From assembly GCA_029891345.1 (NCBI GenBank), contig CM057002.1, positions 22,926,795 to 22,990,794 of the forward strand: a DNA stretch of 64,000 nucleotides, given 5' to 3'. The position numbers were made by a program, and so were the translations under genes. Position 1 is the stretch's first letter. Each line of letters begins with the position of its first letter. The notes under the pieces are model-generated. The model worked only from the letters and a program-made list of their open reading frames with translations. It made no database searches and was not told where the DNA came from. Shown piece by piece: positions 32,866-45,100 of the stretch. The stretch comes from Dryococelus australis. Its lineage: Eukaryota; Arthropoda; Insecta; Phasmatodea; Phasmatidae.

Positions 32866-33270
32866 GTAGGGCTATTCGTCGCTTCTTCTCACTTTTTGAA
32901 AAATCTGCACATAAATTACGTGTTTGGTTGTTTCCCAGATACGCCATGTATCACAAGCGTTTTGTACTTCTGCTCACATAAATGTACGTTATCAAGGATC
33001 AGAGTGAAATTTGCTTATATATCATCTAAAATTATAACATAATATGAATAAAGCAGGGGGAACATAGACGTGTTGGTTATTTCCTAGTAAGAAATAGTTC
33101 TTATGCAACATATTAATAAACTGACAGCACACGAATGCGGTGCGTTGTCCCTTTGGTGTAATTTCGTCTTGGTTAAGCTTTGTTTGCATGAGGCGGAGGA
33201 ATATCCTGAAAGTAGAACTTAAGTATGGCTTCAGAAAAGCTGGAAGTAACCAGCATGAGCGAACCATTGC
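32866..33270 (-). mobile_element. MITE family C copy, near full-length
   Basis: Reverse orientation: tagggctattcgtcgcttcttc, actttttgaaa, acgtgtttggttgtttccc, cacaagcgttttgtact, tgttggttatttcctagtaagaaat, ctgtccctttggtgtaat style block, ggttaagctttgtttgcatgaggcggaggaatatcctgaaagtaga, ending gaagtaaccagcatgagcgaac. Confidence 0.85.
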
Positions 33271-35484
33271 CCCTCGACTAAATTTTGCAAAGGGAGTCAC
33301 AATGAATGTAATTAGCCACACAAACGGTTTTTGTTTACAAAGATGCGTTCATCTATTGTATACGACCCCTAGCAAAATATTATATTTCTGATAGTTATTA
33401 GAACTTCACTTCTGTGTTATAAGCTTTTCTATGTGTTTTATGCAACACGTCATTAAGATTTCGATAGCACCAAAATGAAATTTATTAGAAAAGCAAAGAA
33501 GTATTAAGATGGATGCCTAAAAACAATACCCCTTCGTTAGAGACAATGTGCTGTTAGTGATTACAGATGAACTACCCGAGTCATCTTGCAGTGCTCACGA
33601 TCGCGCAGGTAGTTATATAAGATGATCCTGGACCACACGCACAAAGGCTGTACAGTGATTCCCTATGCAAAAACGAGATAGAAAACATGCGACCTACGCC
33701 TTACAGCAACTCGTAAGGGAGGCACGTGCCTTTGAAACTCGACGTTTCAAATGACAATACCTACTTTTGAGATGAAAATAACAGTTCCGTGAGAGCTGTC
33801 ATCTTTAATCGAGATCTGAAATCCGAGAACGGTTTGTTATGATTCAGTCGATGTGGACAGGCCTAGCTAACTGCAGCGACGCGTTGGTGTCCGGGCCAGG
33901 CGAAGAATCCAAAACACATTACAGCAATAATAGTTTGTAAAACATAGCAGCGAGGAGCCAGCGGAGCTCCCATCCCGGTGGCACGGTATTTGGGACAAAT
34001 ACGTCACCAGAAACTAAACATCTAAAATTTGGGAACGCTTTATACGTGCGCCGTCATCCTACCTTACCAATACCATATATTAACGTATGTCATAATACTG
34101 TAGTTCAATGAAATACCTGCTCTATCTTCATAACTAACTTCAATTCTATAAACTTACCTGTGTGCCCCAGTTCATGCTACTACGTTACATTTATTACTGG
34201 TGCTTAGTAACATCTACATTTCTATAATGCACAGGTGAAATATTGGTCTTAAGCTACTAAACTATGGTTCATTGCAAGCTTCGCCATCGGGATGTGACAA
34301 TTCCGCATAATGCATGTGTATTGACTGTTCTAAAATACAGTACACGCCCGAGACGCTTACGAATAAATTATGTATGTGTATAAAAAATGTACCCTCCAGA
34401 CCTTAATTTCCTCTAATTTCTAGTGCGAAAACTGCAGAAGAGGTAGGCACGAAACCCTTGACTTTAAATACTCCATTATTTGCCGCCTCGTAAGTACGAG
34501 TTATCCCATACGGAATACTTTTAGCAGAAAGCCGGCGCAAATTACACATTCACTCATTCCAATTTTTTTTTCGGGGGCGCTTTCATTACCTTTTTTTTTT
34601 TTTTTTTTTTTTACTGGCAGTAAAGTTTTCATTATAATACCAATTTTCCTGCTTTTCCCTTGCTTTCTACATCGCAGCACTCGCCACATAAATACATTTT
34701 ATATTCACACGGTTCCACCTGCGGGCGAAATAACGACGAAAACATGGCCGAGACCAGCAATTACCGTCCCAGAAGTAACAAAAAAAAAAAAATGCAAACG
34801 CCACATTAAAGCTGGGGTTACTATAGGAAGATTTAGTGTTAACGTATGCGTTCGAAAGAGTACAAAAGAAATGAATATGCGTTGACTTACTTAGGTTTCC
34901 AGTAGAGCTTAACGGGAACTCTGCGGTGTTGGGATTTCATTATCCCCTTCCATGCCCGTTGTGGACAACCGGCGACATGTTGCAGAGGAAACTTATATTT
35001 GACCAGTACTGCACTTTGCGAGATAAGCGTGCCCAATGATCTTCCCTGTAGGTAACTCAAACGTAAACCGTACGTTTATGATTGGTTCGTGTCACTGGTA
35101 ACCGAACACAAAGCCTACAGCTTACTAATTGTCTTAATGAAACAAGTTCTCTGCCAGCGAAAGTACAACACGCATTAAAAAAAAAAAAAAAAAAAACACT
35201 ATAAATTACATATTAGTGTGGGAATGAAAGGGTTAAGCGTCAAAATAAATAATTATATTTTATATCTTAATGTCGCAGGCAGTGACCAATGTTAACAGAA
35301 CAGTCACTGTTGTTGGTGGGAAACTGTTATTTACAGTAATGTTAGCACCAAAATTATTACAAAGGCGTGTGTATGTGAATGTTTACAAATATAAGTGCGA
35401 ATTAAGTTCACTGGAATAAATTTCACTGCGAAGAAACGTCTACTTTTGAAGTAAAACCTGTTCATATATAAATATTGTTGTGTT
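33271..35484. other. Quiet non-coding gap of 2.2 kb
   Basis: No gene or repeat family recognised. Homopolymer runs: T(22) at 34591-34612, A-runs at about 34780-34791 and 35177-35196. Confidence 0.5.
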
Positions 35485-36300
35485 AGTAGGGGGAGCGAGG
35501 CCGTTTCAGGACGCTAGGGAGTCATTAGTGGCCTAAATGCCATTTGAATAACATGTAAACGGAGGTAGGAGAGAGGGATACTAATTGCAGGCACCCTTTA
35601 ACCCGGGAAGCAGAACAATACCCCTCACCACTGGGAGGTGTTCTGTGGTTGGCTGACGACTTCTCCCGTGCTTTCTGAGGTGTGCTGTGATCGGCCGTAG
35701 TTTGTGGGGTACCCTTTCGGTGGACAAAGCGTCCAATCGACATCTGCAGGACTTCGAAATTTTTCCAGGAAGTCTGGAGGGCAAGAGGTTAGGGGCATTG
35801 TGCAGAGTTGGACCAGGAGGATTGTGGAGACTGCCAGTCCTTGGTTCGAGACCCAAGAAGGGTAATTATCGCATAATAAACAATCACGAATACCGAGAGT
35901 ACGTACATATACCGAGACTAAGTACACGTACCGAGAGAGTAATTACACACTAAGTACACATGTTCAGCCATCAGCTGCCGAGACACAACTGACAAGGTTG
36001 GTGAGGCGCTCCTCGGTTCCGAGTTCCATCAAAAGTAGGTATTTAAATAATGAGATGCAACTGCATAACCGAGTAATTGCGCGAGTATTTCCATAACGAG
36101 TAATTGCGCAAAAAACCAATTACGAGTACCGAGAGTAAGTACCGGTGCCGAGAGTAATTAGATGTACCAAGAATAATTATGTACCAAGAACATGCATGTG
36201 ATAATTATACACTAAGTACACACACTACCCCGACCAGTGCTCAAACGAAACTGAATTGTAAATCGCTAATATGTTTGTGTTATATGTCCACCATCTTGGT
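35485..36300 (-). repeat. Complex repeat, inverted homolog of 6045-6755
   Basis: Reads as the reverse complement of the 6-kb block: gggagcgaggccgtttcagg, ggagagagggatactaatt, cttggttcgagac, oligomeric taccgagagtaagtac and gtgtaattac motifs, ctcggttccgagttcc, and closes with cgctaatatgtttgtgttat and gtccaccatcttgg. A ~230-base stretch at 35610-35830 has no partner at 6 kb. Non-coding. Confidence 0.75.
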
Positions 36301-36339
36301 TGGTTTCGATTTCCGACACAGTTAAGTGAAGCATAATTC

Positions 36340-36715
36340 CATTTATAGCACTCTACTACCCGATTCGATTCCCGTCGAGGATAATTAAACGTAACTACGT
36401 GTATACTGGACCAGTCCTCGGTCTGAATCCCATCGCACGTAACGGAAACATAGATATAGTTATACAGACCTAAACCTTGCTTCGATTCCCGTCGAGGGTA
36501 ATTAATGCTTACGCACATGTGTATTGAGTAAGTGCTTAGTTCGAATCCCGTCAAGGTCAAAATATAATTACATTTATAGTGTGTTAGCCCTTAGTTCGGG
36601 CCCATCGAGGGTAATTCAAGCGTAAATACATTTAACAGACACATTCCTTGGTTCAAATCCCGGTCAGAGTGTGTACCGTTTTAGTCCTTGCTTCGACTCC
36701 TGTCGAGGGTAAGTA
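36340..36715 (+). repeat. ~58-bp tandem array of B-box-like motifs
   Basis: Seven degenerate units, each carrying a motif close to the pol III B box (GGTTCGANTCC) followed by cgtcgagggtaatta: gattcgattcc (36361), ggtctgaatcc (~36420), gcttcgattcc (~36479), agttcgaatcc (~36539), agttcgggccc (~36593), ggttcaaatcc (~36651), gcttcgactcc (~36690). Spacing is 55-61 bases except the last. No A boxes were found at tRNA spacing, so these are not tRNA genes. Confidence 0.8.
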
Positions 36716-36924
36716 AGTCGTAATAAAGTTATAAAAACAGACAGCAGAAGGAAATCAAAGCACAATTACATATGGCAATTACATTCGAGCAAGTACTCGT
36801 AATAACACATCTAACCTCTTCGAAAGCTAATATCATACTGAACCCCAATCAGTATATCGTTCACATAACACCCCCACAATCACACTGATATCGTGTCGGA
36901 ATGCTTTAACCACGATAACCCATT

Positions 36925-36992
36925 AGCGAAAATCCGAGTGACCCCGGTTCACCTTGGTGGGAGGAGCGCAGGCTAGCCACTCGGCCACCGCG
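36925..36992 (-). mobile_element. SINE G head fragment
   Basis: Plus-strand reading gagtgaccccggttcaccttggtgggaggagcgcaggctagccactcggccaccgcgggcc is the inverted tRNA-like head. The SINE body is absent. Confidence 0.75.
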
Positions 36993-37382
36993 GGCCCGTC
37001 TGAATAAGACATTTAGAATCACCTGAAGAAAAATTACCTCATACCCATAGCAACACGATGGCAAAGCCAATGCATGAACTTGTTTACGAAATAATCGACG
37101 TATTATGCATATTCGGAAACATTCCGAAGCGATCGGTATGTTTAAACAATGGGTATTAGAATTTGATGGAGGGTTGGGTAATCAAGTCATTAAATATTCG
37201 GCCGAACCGAAATAATTTTCATCGCGGTTAGGTTATGGCTTAATTGCATAATCTGCTGTTTTACAGCGGTACAAAGACCGCGTTGTTTTTTTCCCCTTCT
37301 CTCTTTCTTTCCTAGCGTCGTTTCGGAAGTCGGCTGTAAAGGAGTTTCCACAATAAAAAACTTACTTATTAAAGCTCCAATG

Positions 37383-37625
37383 TATAAGCTGTTCACGGTA
37401 AAATGAACACTTTTGAAGTCCTAGTTGTTTTATTCTTCCGGCCATTTCTTATAATTTAACCAATCTTTAATTAAATATTGCCATGTAAGTAATAAACATA
37501 GTGTAGGTATATATTCTGCCGCACTCTGAAATTTACGTCTACGGCTAAAATAAAATATATTTGGTGACTATTATTCCAAATGAGAGGACTTTCAAAAGTG
37601 CTCACTTTACCGTGGATAGCCTATA
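37383..37625 (+). mobile_element. MITE family B copy
   Basis: Left taagctgttcacggtaaaat, interior tcttccggccatttcttataat, aatattgccatgtaagtaat, ttaaatttacgtctacggc style block, actattattccaaatgag, right gtgctcactttaccgtggatagccta. Confidence 0.88.
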
Positions 37626-37770
37626 TGTACCTGGAGCGTTGAAGGCCCAGAAGCGACGAAGCGATAAGGGCGACACCACCACACGCGCCTAGCGCTACAT
37701 CACCCCTAAGCGAAAGACGCCGAATTGACTTGCAGCGCTTCCGTTGTTGAGCTGCATTAAATAAGTGACA
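37626..37770 (-). repeat. Family J-related fragment
   Basis: cgacgaagcgataagggcga, cacgcgcctagcgctacatcacccctaagc: the J motif string in reverse, directly following MITE B. No ends visible. Confidence 0.5.
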
Positions 37771-38861
37771 GTACATCATCAAGGAGCATACGCTTAAAGA
37801 AACACATATTTGCATATTGATTTAAAATAACGAACTCTCAAGATCTGTTTCTGTTGACCTGCTCCTAAAAAAAATTTTCGTCCGTAGAATTATTATCAAA
37901 TAAAAACATGCCACAGTTTTATATAAAATAACACGCTGTATATGAAACGTTTCTATTTGTCTAACATGGGCAGTAGAATCGTTAATGCGTCAGTTCAGTG
38001 TTTGAGCCTACTGCCTCTACTGCTTACTTCTTTCTGGTTATTTTTTTTTCCCCCTTCCGGCGAACCCCTTAAGAAAGTGCGCGCGCGAGCGTAGCTTCGC
38101 ACTTGTACCGCCAGATGGCTCCACCGGTCCCTCATTATCTATGCCGGACGCATTGCCCGCGCTCCGTGGTAAGTGGCGAACGGGCTAATCTTCCTTCGGC
38201 AGGGGCTAATGAGCTGCGCATTTCATTAGCCCACCCCCCCCCACTTCTACCATCGCCTCTCCCACGCCGGGAGGGTGCAGGGAAGGTGGGCGGCAAGGCA
38301 CCTGATTGGAATCCACCCCCTCGCCCCTTGTTTATCCACCAAATGCAGAGCACTCTCTGAAGTCCGCACACCAAGCTAGGAAAAAAAAAAAATTCTGCTG
38401 GAGGCTTCGGCGATAGAGTAAAGAAGTCCCGCGGAGGAGATAAATGTATCGAAACATCCCGATGCTACACACCTCAGTAAAAATGTTCTGCACCACGTGT
38501 AAATTGATTGCTTATGAAGGGCGAGTGAGTGTGGACGACTCTTACGGGTTCTATGTACTGAAACGTTTTCTGTGAAATCGTTGTTTGCTCCCAAACGCGT
38601 GTCTCGGTAAATGTCCTGCAAATAAGACTTTTCGTCAGGGGGAAAAAAAAATTTCTTTCGTCATATTAGGTGTATTCTTGGAGAAAAAAAATCGTGTATA
38701 TGGTCAAATATCGCATTTATATAGCTTGCATGTGCAGTTTCCTTAAGCGGCAAGAGAAAAGTACGAAGATACGGCCTTAGTTTAATCTGCAGTCTTTCAT
38801 CGCATGTGATAAAACCCATATGTTACAGATCTAATTTGCACAGTAAAGCGTTAGGACGGAA
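37771..38861. other. Non-coding gap with a GC-richer patch
   Basis: 38060-38350 is GC-rich with a hairpin-like gtgcg...cgcac at about 38078-38102 and a C-run; open frames on both strands there show no domain. Remaining sequence featureless. Confidence 0.45.
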
Positions 38862-38961
38862 ACACTGCACGCCTTGGGCGTAGGAGCGATGAGGCACTAG
38901 GCGTACCTGTTAGTGTCGCCCGTATCGCTGCCTCGCTTCTTGACCTTGAACGGACAGCTAC
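38862..38961 (+). repeat. Family J-related fragment, abutted by SINE G
   Basis: cactgcacgccttgggcgtaggagcgatgaggcactaggcg, tagtgtcgcccgtatcgctg, ttgaccttgaacggacagc. The sequence then runs straight into an inverted SINE G, suggesting the SINE inserted in or beside a J element. Confidence 0.55.
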
Positions 38962-39176
38962 ATAGTCCTCTTAACATCGAGGGTGAAGCGAGACGAGCAT
39001 GGAATAGCGTTGGAGTGCAGGGGCGGGGGAAATGGGAGACCCCCGAGAAAATCCCGCCAACCAACGGCATCGTCCGTCATGGTACCCACATGCGAATATC
39101 CGGTACCGGACCCGCACCGGAAATTGGATTCGGTTCGCCTTGGTGGGAGGCGAGCAGTCTGACCACTGCACCATGG
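38962..39176 (-). mobile_element. tRNA-derived SINE (family G)
   Basis: Plus-strand reading: tcctcttaacatcgaggg, caggggcgggggaaatgggagacccccgagaaaatcccgcc, acggcatcgtccg, cacatgcgaatatccgg, then the inverted head attcggttcgccttggtgggaggcgagcagtctgaccactgc. Confidence 0.88.
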
Positions 39177-39288
39177 AAGTGTACTCGCCGGGACAGCAGA
39201 GTCGTAGGAATGACAGGCGCCCAGTAGGCTACGGTCACAGCGCATTCCCATTCTGTACCTTCGCTTGAGCCGCGAGCAAGCTACAACT

Positions 39289-39564
39289 ATGGATAGGAAA
39301 ATTTCGCGAGTTCAATGACTTGTAGGCTAGACTCCCCAGTCCTCTGCGCACTGGAGCTTCAGCTGTGTGTTCATTGGCTGTTGCCCCCCCACACCAGGCA
39401 GTTATGGAATTCGCGAGGTGTTTCCTTGCAAGTCTGCTATTGGCTCAGAGGCGTGTAGCGCAGGTTCGATAAACTGTGATCGGATTGCGAAGGTGACTTC
39501 ACTCTATATGTGTTGGACTTCTACCTTGTCCCGAAATGAATTCGCGAAATTTTCCTATCCCTAG
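39289..39564 (+). mobile_element. hAT-like MITE family E, complete copy
   Basis: Ends ggataggaaaatttcgcgag and, inverted, ggataggaaaatttcgcgaa, a near-perfect terminal repeat. Flanks ctacaact (39281-39288) and ctataact (39565-39572) are an 8-base duplication with one change. Interior: ggctagactccccagtcctct, ttcattggctgttgcc, ggcagttatggaattcgcg, ccttgcaagtctgctattgg. About 276 bp. Confidence 0.92.
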
Positions 39565-42002
39565 CTATAACTCAGTAAACCTGTTGGCGCAAAACGTTTT
39601 CGAGTGGTGTACTATCTGGGTCTTTGTTTAACCCAAAACGATTGAATCAAACTTGCCAACTTTTTAAAGTACCCGATCAGTAAAATGGATAAAAACTATA
39701 AAAAAAAAACACGCGTAAAATGCCCGCGGCAATTTTGCATACACTGACTTGCTTAACATTCACAAGTAATTTCAAGTAATAATTTCACAACGAAAATTTA
39801 ATATAATCTAACATTCGTTCAGTGTTTCAGACCAGAAACTATGATTTCCCCTAGAAAAGACTTATACATAATCGAAATATGTTTGCTAAGCATGACGTGC
39901 AAAGCAAAAAAAAAATATACTTATTCCTTGCCTTGGGTAAAATATACGTTAATTTAAGATAACTTCCATGCCGTATTTATTTTCACATTTATAATAGTAA
40001 TACGCTTAGAATTAAAGTATTAAAAATCCACTTTGTAATATACAAAATCGCTATTCTGCAATTATTAAAATTTAAAGATAACATTTAAAACTTGTATACA
40101 AAAATGTGCATATACTCACATGTAAAGTTTCGAATTAAGAAAGATTACAAATTTTATTTAGAAAAACAAGCAATTATTTTTTTCTGGATTAAGTCAGCTA
40201 GAGGTAATGTGGGAATTGTTTATCGCCGGATGAAAGTAATGGCAATTCGACTGCTACCTGAAATGAGATAAATCTATTATTCTGTTTGTAGTTTTGTGTT
40301 GGTATTTTCACACATCGTAAACACACAAAACATGTAAAATAAATATGAAATACCATTTGTAAACAGAAATGGCGCGTAAAAAATCGAAATATGTACTTGC
40401 ATTAAGAATACCGAAGATAGGACAACTAAATTTTGAGAGTTCTAGAAACGTAGCACGGCCGCAATGTATCCTTGTTAAACAGCTGCTCTATCTAAGAATA
40501 AAACAATGACTGTAAACAAATGCTGTGATCAATGTAGGTTACCATTCCAACCTACCTTGTTTTGGTTATGGCAAAGCCATACTTCTGGGCCTCCGTTCAT
40601 TTTATCGACAGCGGATTGAATTGGGTTGGGAGAGACATTTCATAGTTTAACGTCTTTCGCGAGAGTCGAAAATTTGCTCGTTATTTTGTAAATTCGTGAT
40701 TTGATAGGTATCACAAGTGACTTGTTTAACACTGCGTTACGTCGCCCTTCCCGTCCCAGAGGCCTAACTTGTCGGTCTTGATTTTAAAAGACGTATTCAA
40801 GTCGAAATTGCTCGTTGTAACTTGCGTGTGATTTAACACGGGGCCTAAACACTAATCAACGTGTCTACATGTAATGTTTCCAGCGAATTATGGAAATTAG
40901 TTGTATTAATTAAAGTTTAATGATTGTGTGAAATACTTCGCACATACGCCATTGCTACACTTGCCCGAAATATTTCACATTAGCATTCACTCCCCATTGC
41001 AAGAATCTTTCAAACGTCTTAAAAGTTTAATGTTAGATTTGTGACCACTGAAGCAGATTTCCTTTCGTTATATAAACTTAAATATCCCAATTAACGTGAT
41101 TACCAACACTTCCAACTCCGATAATTTCTAAACAGTCATTTTCACCCCATAACAATGGTACTTTATAAACGAGGAGGGAGTGATACACAATTGGCCTAGA
41201 GATCGGTAATTTACTAGGGAACAAATCTCAACCACCTGTAACGTAATCCTTTTTTTACGGGATTCGCAGGCTTCTACGACAAACTTTACGACGTAGAAAG
41301 AGTTTCCCCAGATGCACTCATCAGCGTGTATCCTCGTGCGCAGAAAAAAAAAAAATCACAACTTGCACCAAAATGGTCCAGCGTTCAAATGGGTTAAATC
41401 CGTCATTCTACAGATTAGCATTTGGCATGTTTCGACTGGATAGATTTGACAGTAATCCGTCTCTCACCTGTGATAAACATGCTACCGTATTGGTGATCGT
41501 ATGTAAGTATCTCTGACATGTCCCTAAATGTATGAAAAAAAAAAACTTGAAACTTATTACATGTTAGAAAAATGTATTTGAATAGTACCCACAAGCCTTT
41601 GGTTCACAAATGTTTTATCGCGTTCAGATATACTTTCTAAAATTTTAACTTACAGGGCGGCCTCGTATTTAGAACTTTGGCATTTAAATGTTTTGATTGG
41701 CACTCGATATGCGAAACAGCAAATAATAGATTATTAACTTTACAAACAAAATCGCGAGGAGTGACAATTTAATTGATAAAACGTACCAACTCGAACATGG
41801 CCTTCTTTGTAATAAGATAGCTAAGGAAGGTCGACCTTTTAACTTTTAACGACGATTTTTACTAAATATCTCCAGCCGTGGAAAAAAAAAAACTTTCAAA
41901 AAGGGGTTAGCTTAATTACTTTTTCCAGATGCATGAGAACTGGAGTCTTTGTGTATTACATTATTAAAAACTTTTATAAACGAATGTAATTTACAATAAA
42001 CT
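39565..42002. other. Quiet AT-rich stretch of 2.4 kb
   Basis: The longest part of the window without any recognised repeat. Scattered A-runs of about 9-13 (for example near 39701, 41344, 41536 and 41882). No coding signal; few open frames of any length. Could be intronic or old intergenic DNA. Confidence 0.55.
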
Positions 42003-42208
42003 TTGGTGCCGTGGTGGTTGAGCTGTTACACTGCTGCCCCCCCCCCCACCTAGGCGAACCGGGTTCAATCCCCGGCCGGGTCACTCCCGGGGATCTCCCG
42101 TTTCCCCAGCCTTTTCATTCCGCCGCTGCTCCACACCTCGATCACCCTAATCGGCTCTTGAGACCTCGCTGTTAAGAGCCGGCCAATTCTCTTCACTCAC
42201 TCACTGCA
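42003..42208 (+). mobile_element. tRNA-derived SINE (family G)
   Basis: tggtgccgtggtggttgagctg (A-box region), a C-run, cacctaggcgaaccgggttcaatccccggccgggtcactcccgg (B box gggttcaatcc), gatctcccgtttcccc, gctcttgagacctcgctgttaagagccggcc, cttcactcactcac. A ~60-base central segment (the cgcatgtggga part) is deleted. Confidence 0.88.
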
Positions 42209-42296
42209 ATCAAGTATCGCCTCTTTTCAATTAGCCTACAGCTTATAGTAACAAATAGGTCTCGGAACAAAACCTATGACACGAAAAAGTAAGTAT

Positions 42297-42633
42297 ATTG
42301 GCTGTTCACGCTTAATTAAACTCTTTCGAAATTTTTTTTTTTTTATGTTACTGCCTCTACATGTATTTAACGGGCACACTAACTGATATGCACCCAGTGG
42401 GAAATTATTTGTATGTCTTGACATTGACTCTAAACCCTTATAGAACATTAGCGTGTGTTAAAATTATTTCTTTTGATATTTTTATGGACATAGGTGTTAG
42501 AATAAGCAAATTTGTAAAATATTTTCCTTTTACAATAATTTCTCAGTTTCTCTTCACCGGCCTATGAATAGTGACCAGGTGCACGTGCAAAGTTAATTTT
42601 CTTATATAGAAGAACGCAAAATATGCATACAAG
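42297..42633 (-). mobile_element. MITE family A copy, right end lost
   Basis: Reverse orientation: attggctgttcacgcttaat, gttactgcctctacatgtattt, gggcacactaactgatatgcaccc, ttagcgtgtgttaaaattatttc, atttctcagtttctcttcacc, cgcaaaatatgcatacaag, after which the terminal repeat is missing. Confidence 0.82.
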
Positions 42634-43103
42634 CTTTCGAAGATTTGCGCGAGTTAAAAAGCCCGTCTCTGCGTTGACGAGGACAAGGCCAACCTTCGCC
42701 CTTCAACCGCGCGAGCTGTCTGTTTTGGTCAGGCGTGGCGACACGAACACTGGCAGACCTACTGTTAACACCTCGCGTCACTTGTCACCGAGTCCCGGAG
42801 CGGGTACAAAAGGAGTGACGGCGAGTGACATGTGTCAACATTCCTACATTCTCCCTCCTCATCTTTACCCTGTCCATTCGCATTGCATCGGCGGCTCAAC
42901 GCTGTCATAGCGGGAATCCCGCGCTTTCCACTATACACTTCCCCTGTTGCAGTCGTGCTACACGATCATTTTTTTAATTTCATTATCTGAAAGAGATTTA
43001 TATAAGGACCACATAAACGTGAAAATTTATAGTCAGATGATTACAGTTCTCAAAATAAGGCGTCGAAAATTTCGGAATATGGGAGCACTAGTTTCTATGC
43101 TTT
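42634..43103. other. Non-coding gap
   Basis: No gene or repeat recognised. Confidence 0.4.
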
Positions 43104-43409
43104 TATAGGCTGTTCACGGTAAAACGAGCACTTTTGAAAGCCTTGCTTAGGATCTACTTGTATGCAAGTTGTGTATTCTTCCACCTTATGTAAAATTAAC
43201 ATTGCCATGTGCCTCGTCACTTTATTCATGCGTCGGTCAAGTGCAACTGTGAAATTATGACAAACCTGCTCATTTTGGCACTTCGATGAATTAAAAAAAA
43301 AAAAAAACAGAAAGCTATATAAAAAATTTAAGTTATAACAAATGGTTGCCTGACACTATTTACTAAGGTTGATTTCAAAAGTGCTCACTTTATCGTGAAC
43401 AGCCTGTAG
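43104..43409 (+). mobile_element. MITE family A copy, internally deleted
   Basis: Left taggctgttcacggtaaaac, gccttgcttaggatctacttg, ccaccttatgtaaaattaac, ggtcaagtgcaactgtgaaatta, an A-run, then actatttactaaggttgatttc and gtgctcactttatcgtgaacagcctg. The segment between cacttttta and ggttgattt is missing. Confidence 0.9.
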
Positions 43410-44190
43410 TCACCTTTGCCAGCTAAATCACATGTCATGTGATCTGTCATATACACAACTTATTAATTATCAAGGATATTTAACAATAGGTCCTTGGGTA
43501 CTGGAATCCTTAATCGATTTTAAAATAGGTATTGATGTTTTTACCAATGAGTTTTTTATTGGTCCGAGAGGAAATAATATTAACATTTATTAGATTCGCT
43601 TGGACGAATAAAAATGTGTTCTCCTAAACAGGAGCCTGCAAACCGGTTTAATGTGTTTGGGCCAATACATATGGATTTGAGCAATAACACTCATTTTCAA
43701 ACAATCGTTTCCAAAAAGCTTACTTTATCGTCATGGATATACGTCCATAGAACAATCATTTTGTAGACGTAGAGTAACAGGGCGATAATAAAAAAATCAT
43801 AAAATACCATCACCGGTAACAATTAAGCAACAAATTGTCATCACCGTAATCAATTAAACAACAAAAAACTTTTCGTGGTCTAAAGTGGTGTTCTGTTTAA
43901 AAGAAACTCACATAGACCCCCTTTGCGACAGCGCATTATTATAAGTTCGTATGCGAATGAAGTTACAGGCCGGAGGAGGTGGATGGCTGGTTAATATCCA
44001 GGTGTACGGTAGAAAATAAACGACTTCAAATGAGTATAAATACAGGTGCGCCAACAACAAGACTGGGAGGCCATGTTTTTTTTTTATTTCTCGAGGGCGT
44101 GAGAAGAGCGCGTTGACGTCACTGCTCGGAACCAGAGTTGCCAACTTGAGAAGTTCCTCTCTAGATATAGGGACTTTCCCAAGCAGATGG

Positions 44191-44234
<44 letters not shown>

Positions 44235-44790
44235 CCGTTTATCGACTAGATAAAATTTATGGTCTGTAACGGCGAAATTTTAACGCCTTATTTTTGCTCA
44301 GGTGTATGGTTACATTTAAATTAAGTAAAAATTAATTATTGGTCTTTGTTTTATTATTGATTGAATAACATTTTTTCGGTGCTATTTCGTTATTTAATAA
44401 ACACAGAAGAGGATGCTTTTAGCGACCTTCTAGTGACTTTAAGGGGAATCCCTGGGAAATAATTTTTAACGTCCGAAAGCCAGGTCTGGTCCTAAGGAAG
44501 CATTGCCACCCCCTTAAATGCTTTGATACGTATTCCATGAATGCTGCATATCTCGCAAATCAAATCCGCAACAGTAGCAACAACACGCGATGTAATGCAA
44601 TGGAATAAAGTGAAAAATATAACTTCGTAATTTTCGCCCTTATTTTAAGTAAACGGCGCAGCGAGACCCTAAAAATGCCAATTCTTAATCAGTTTTACAA
44701 TTCTTATCAATTATACACATTTAATACGAAAAAAATTAAAAATGGAAACTGTAGATTTTTTTGAAACCTTCCCTGGAAAAACCTCGTGCA
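43410..44790. other. Non-coding gap with (TA)n
   Basis: No gene. Contains an uninterrupted (TA)n of about 38 bases at 44189-44226. The piece cagagttgccaacttgag near 44131 resembles a hAT-type end but has no partner. Confidence 0.5.
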
Positions 44791-45058
44791 TCCAGAACAT
44801 TTGGGGATCACGGTGATGTAGTGGCTAGACTACTCGCCTCCCACCAAGGCGAGCCGGGTTCAGTCCCCGGGTGGCTCACTCCCGGATTTTCGCATGTGGG
44901 AGTCGTGGCGGACGATGCCGCTCTGGTCAGCGAATTTTCTCGGGGATCTCCCGTTTCCTCCGCCCCTTCCATTCCGGCGCAGCACCATGGTCGCCGCGTT
45001 TCACCCTCATCGGCTCTCAATAAAAATAACATCTTCACTCACCCATTCCAGAACGTTG
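44791..45058 (+). mobile_element. tRNA-derived SINE (family G), complete
   Basis: Best-preserved copy: gatcacggtgatgtagtggctagactactcgcctcccaccaaggcgagccgggttcagtcccc (A- and B-box region), tcactcccggattttcgcatgtgggagtcgtggcggacgatgccg, tctcggggatctcccgtttcc, attccggcgcagc, ctcatcggctctcaataa, cttcactcaccc. Candidate target duplication tccagaacat (44791) and tccagaacgt (45047). Confidence 0.92.
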
Positions 45059-45100
45059 AGCTACATGTATACGCGTAAACACTGATATTCACAGGCAATA

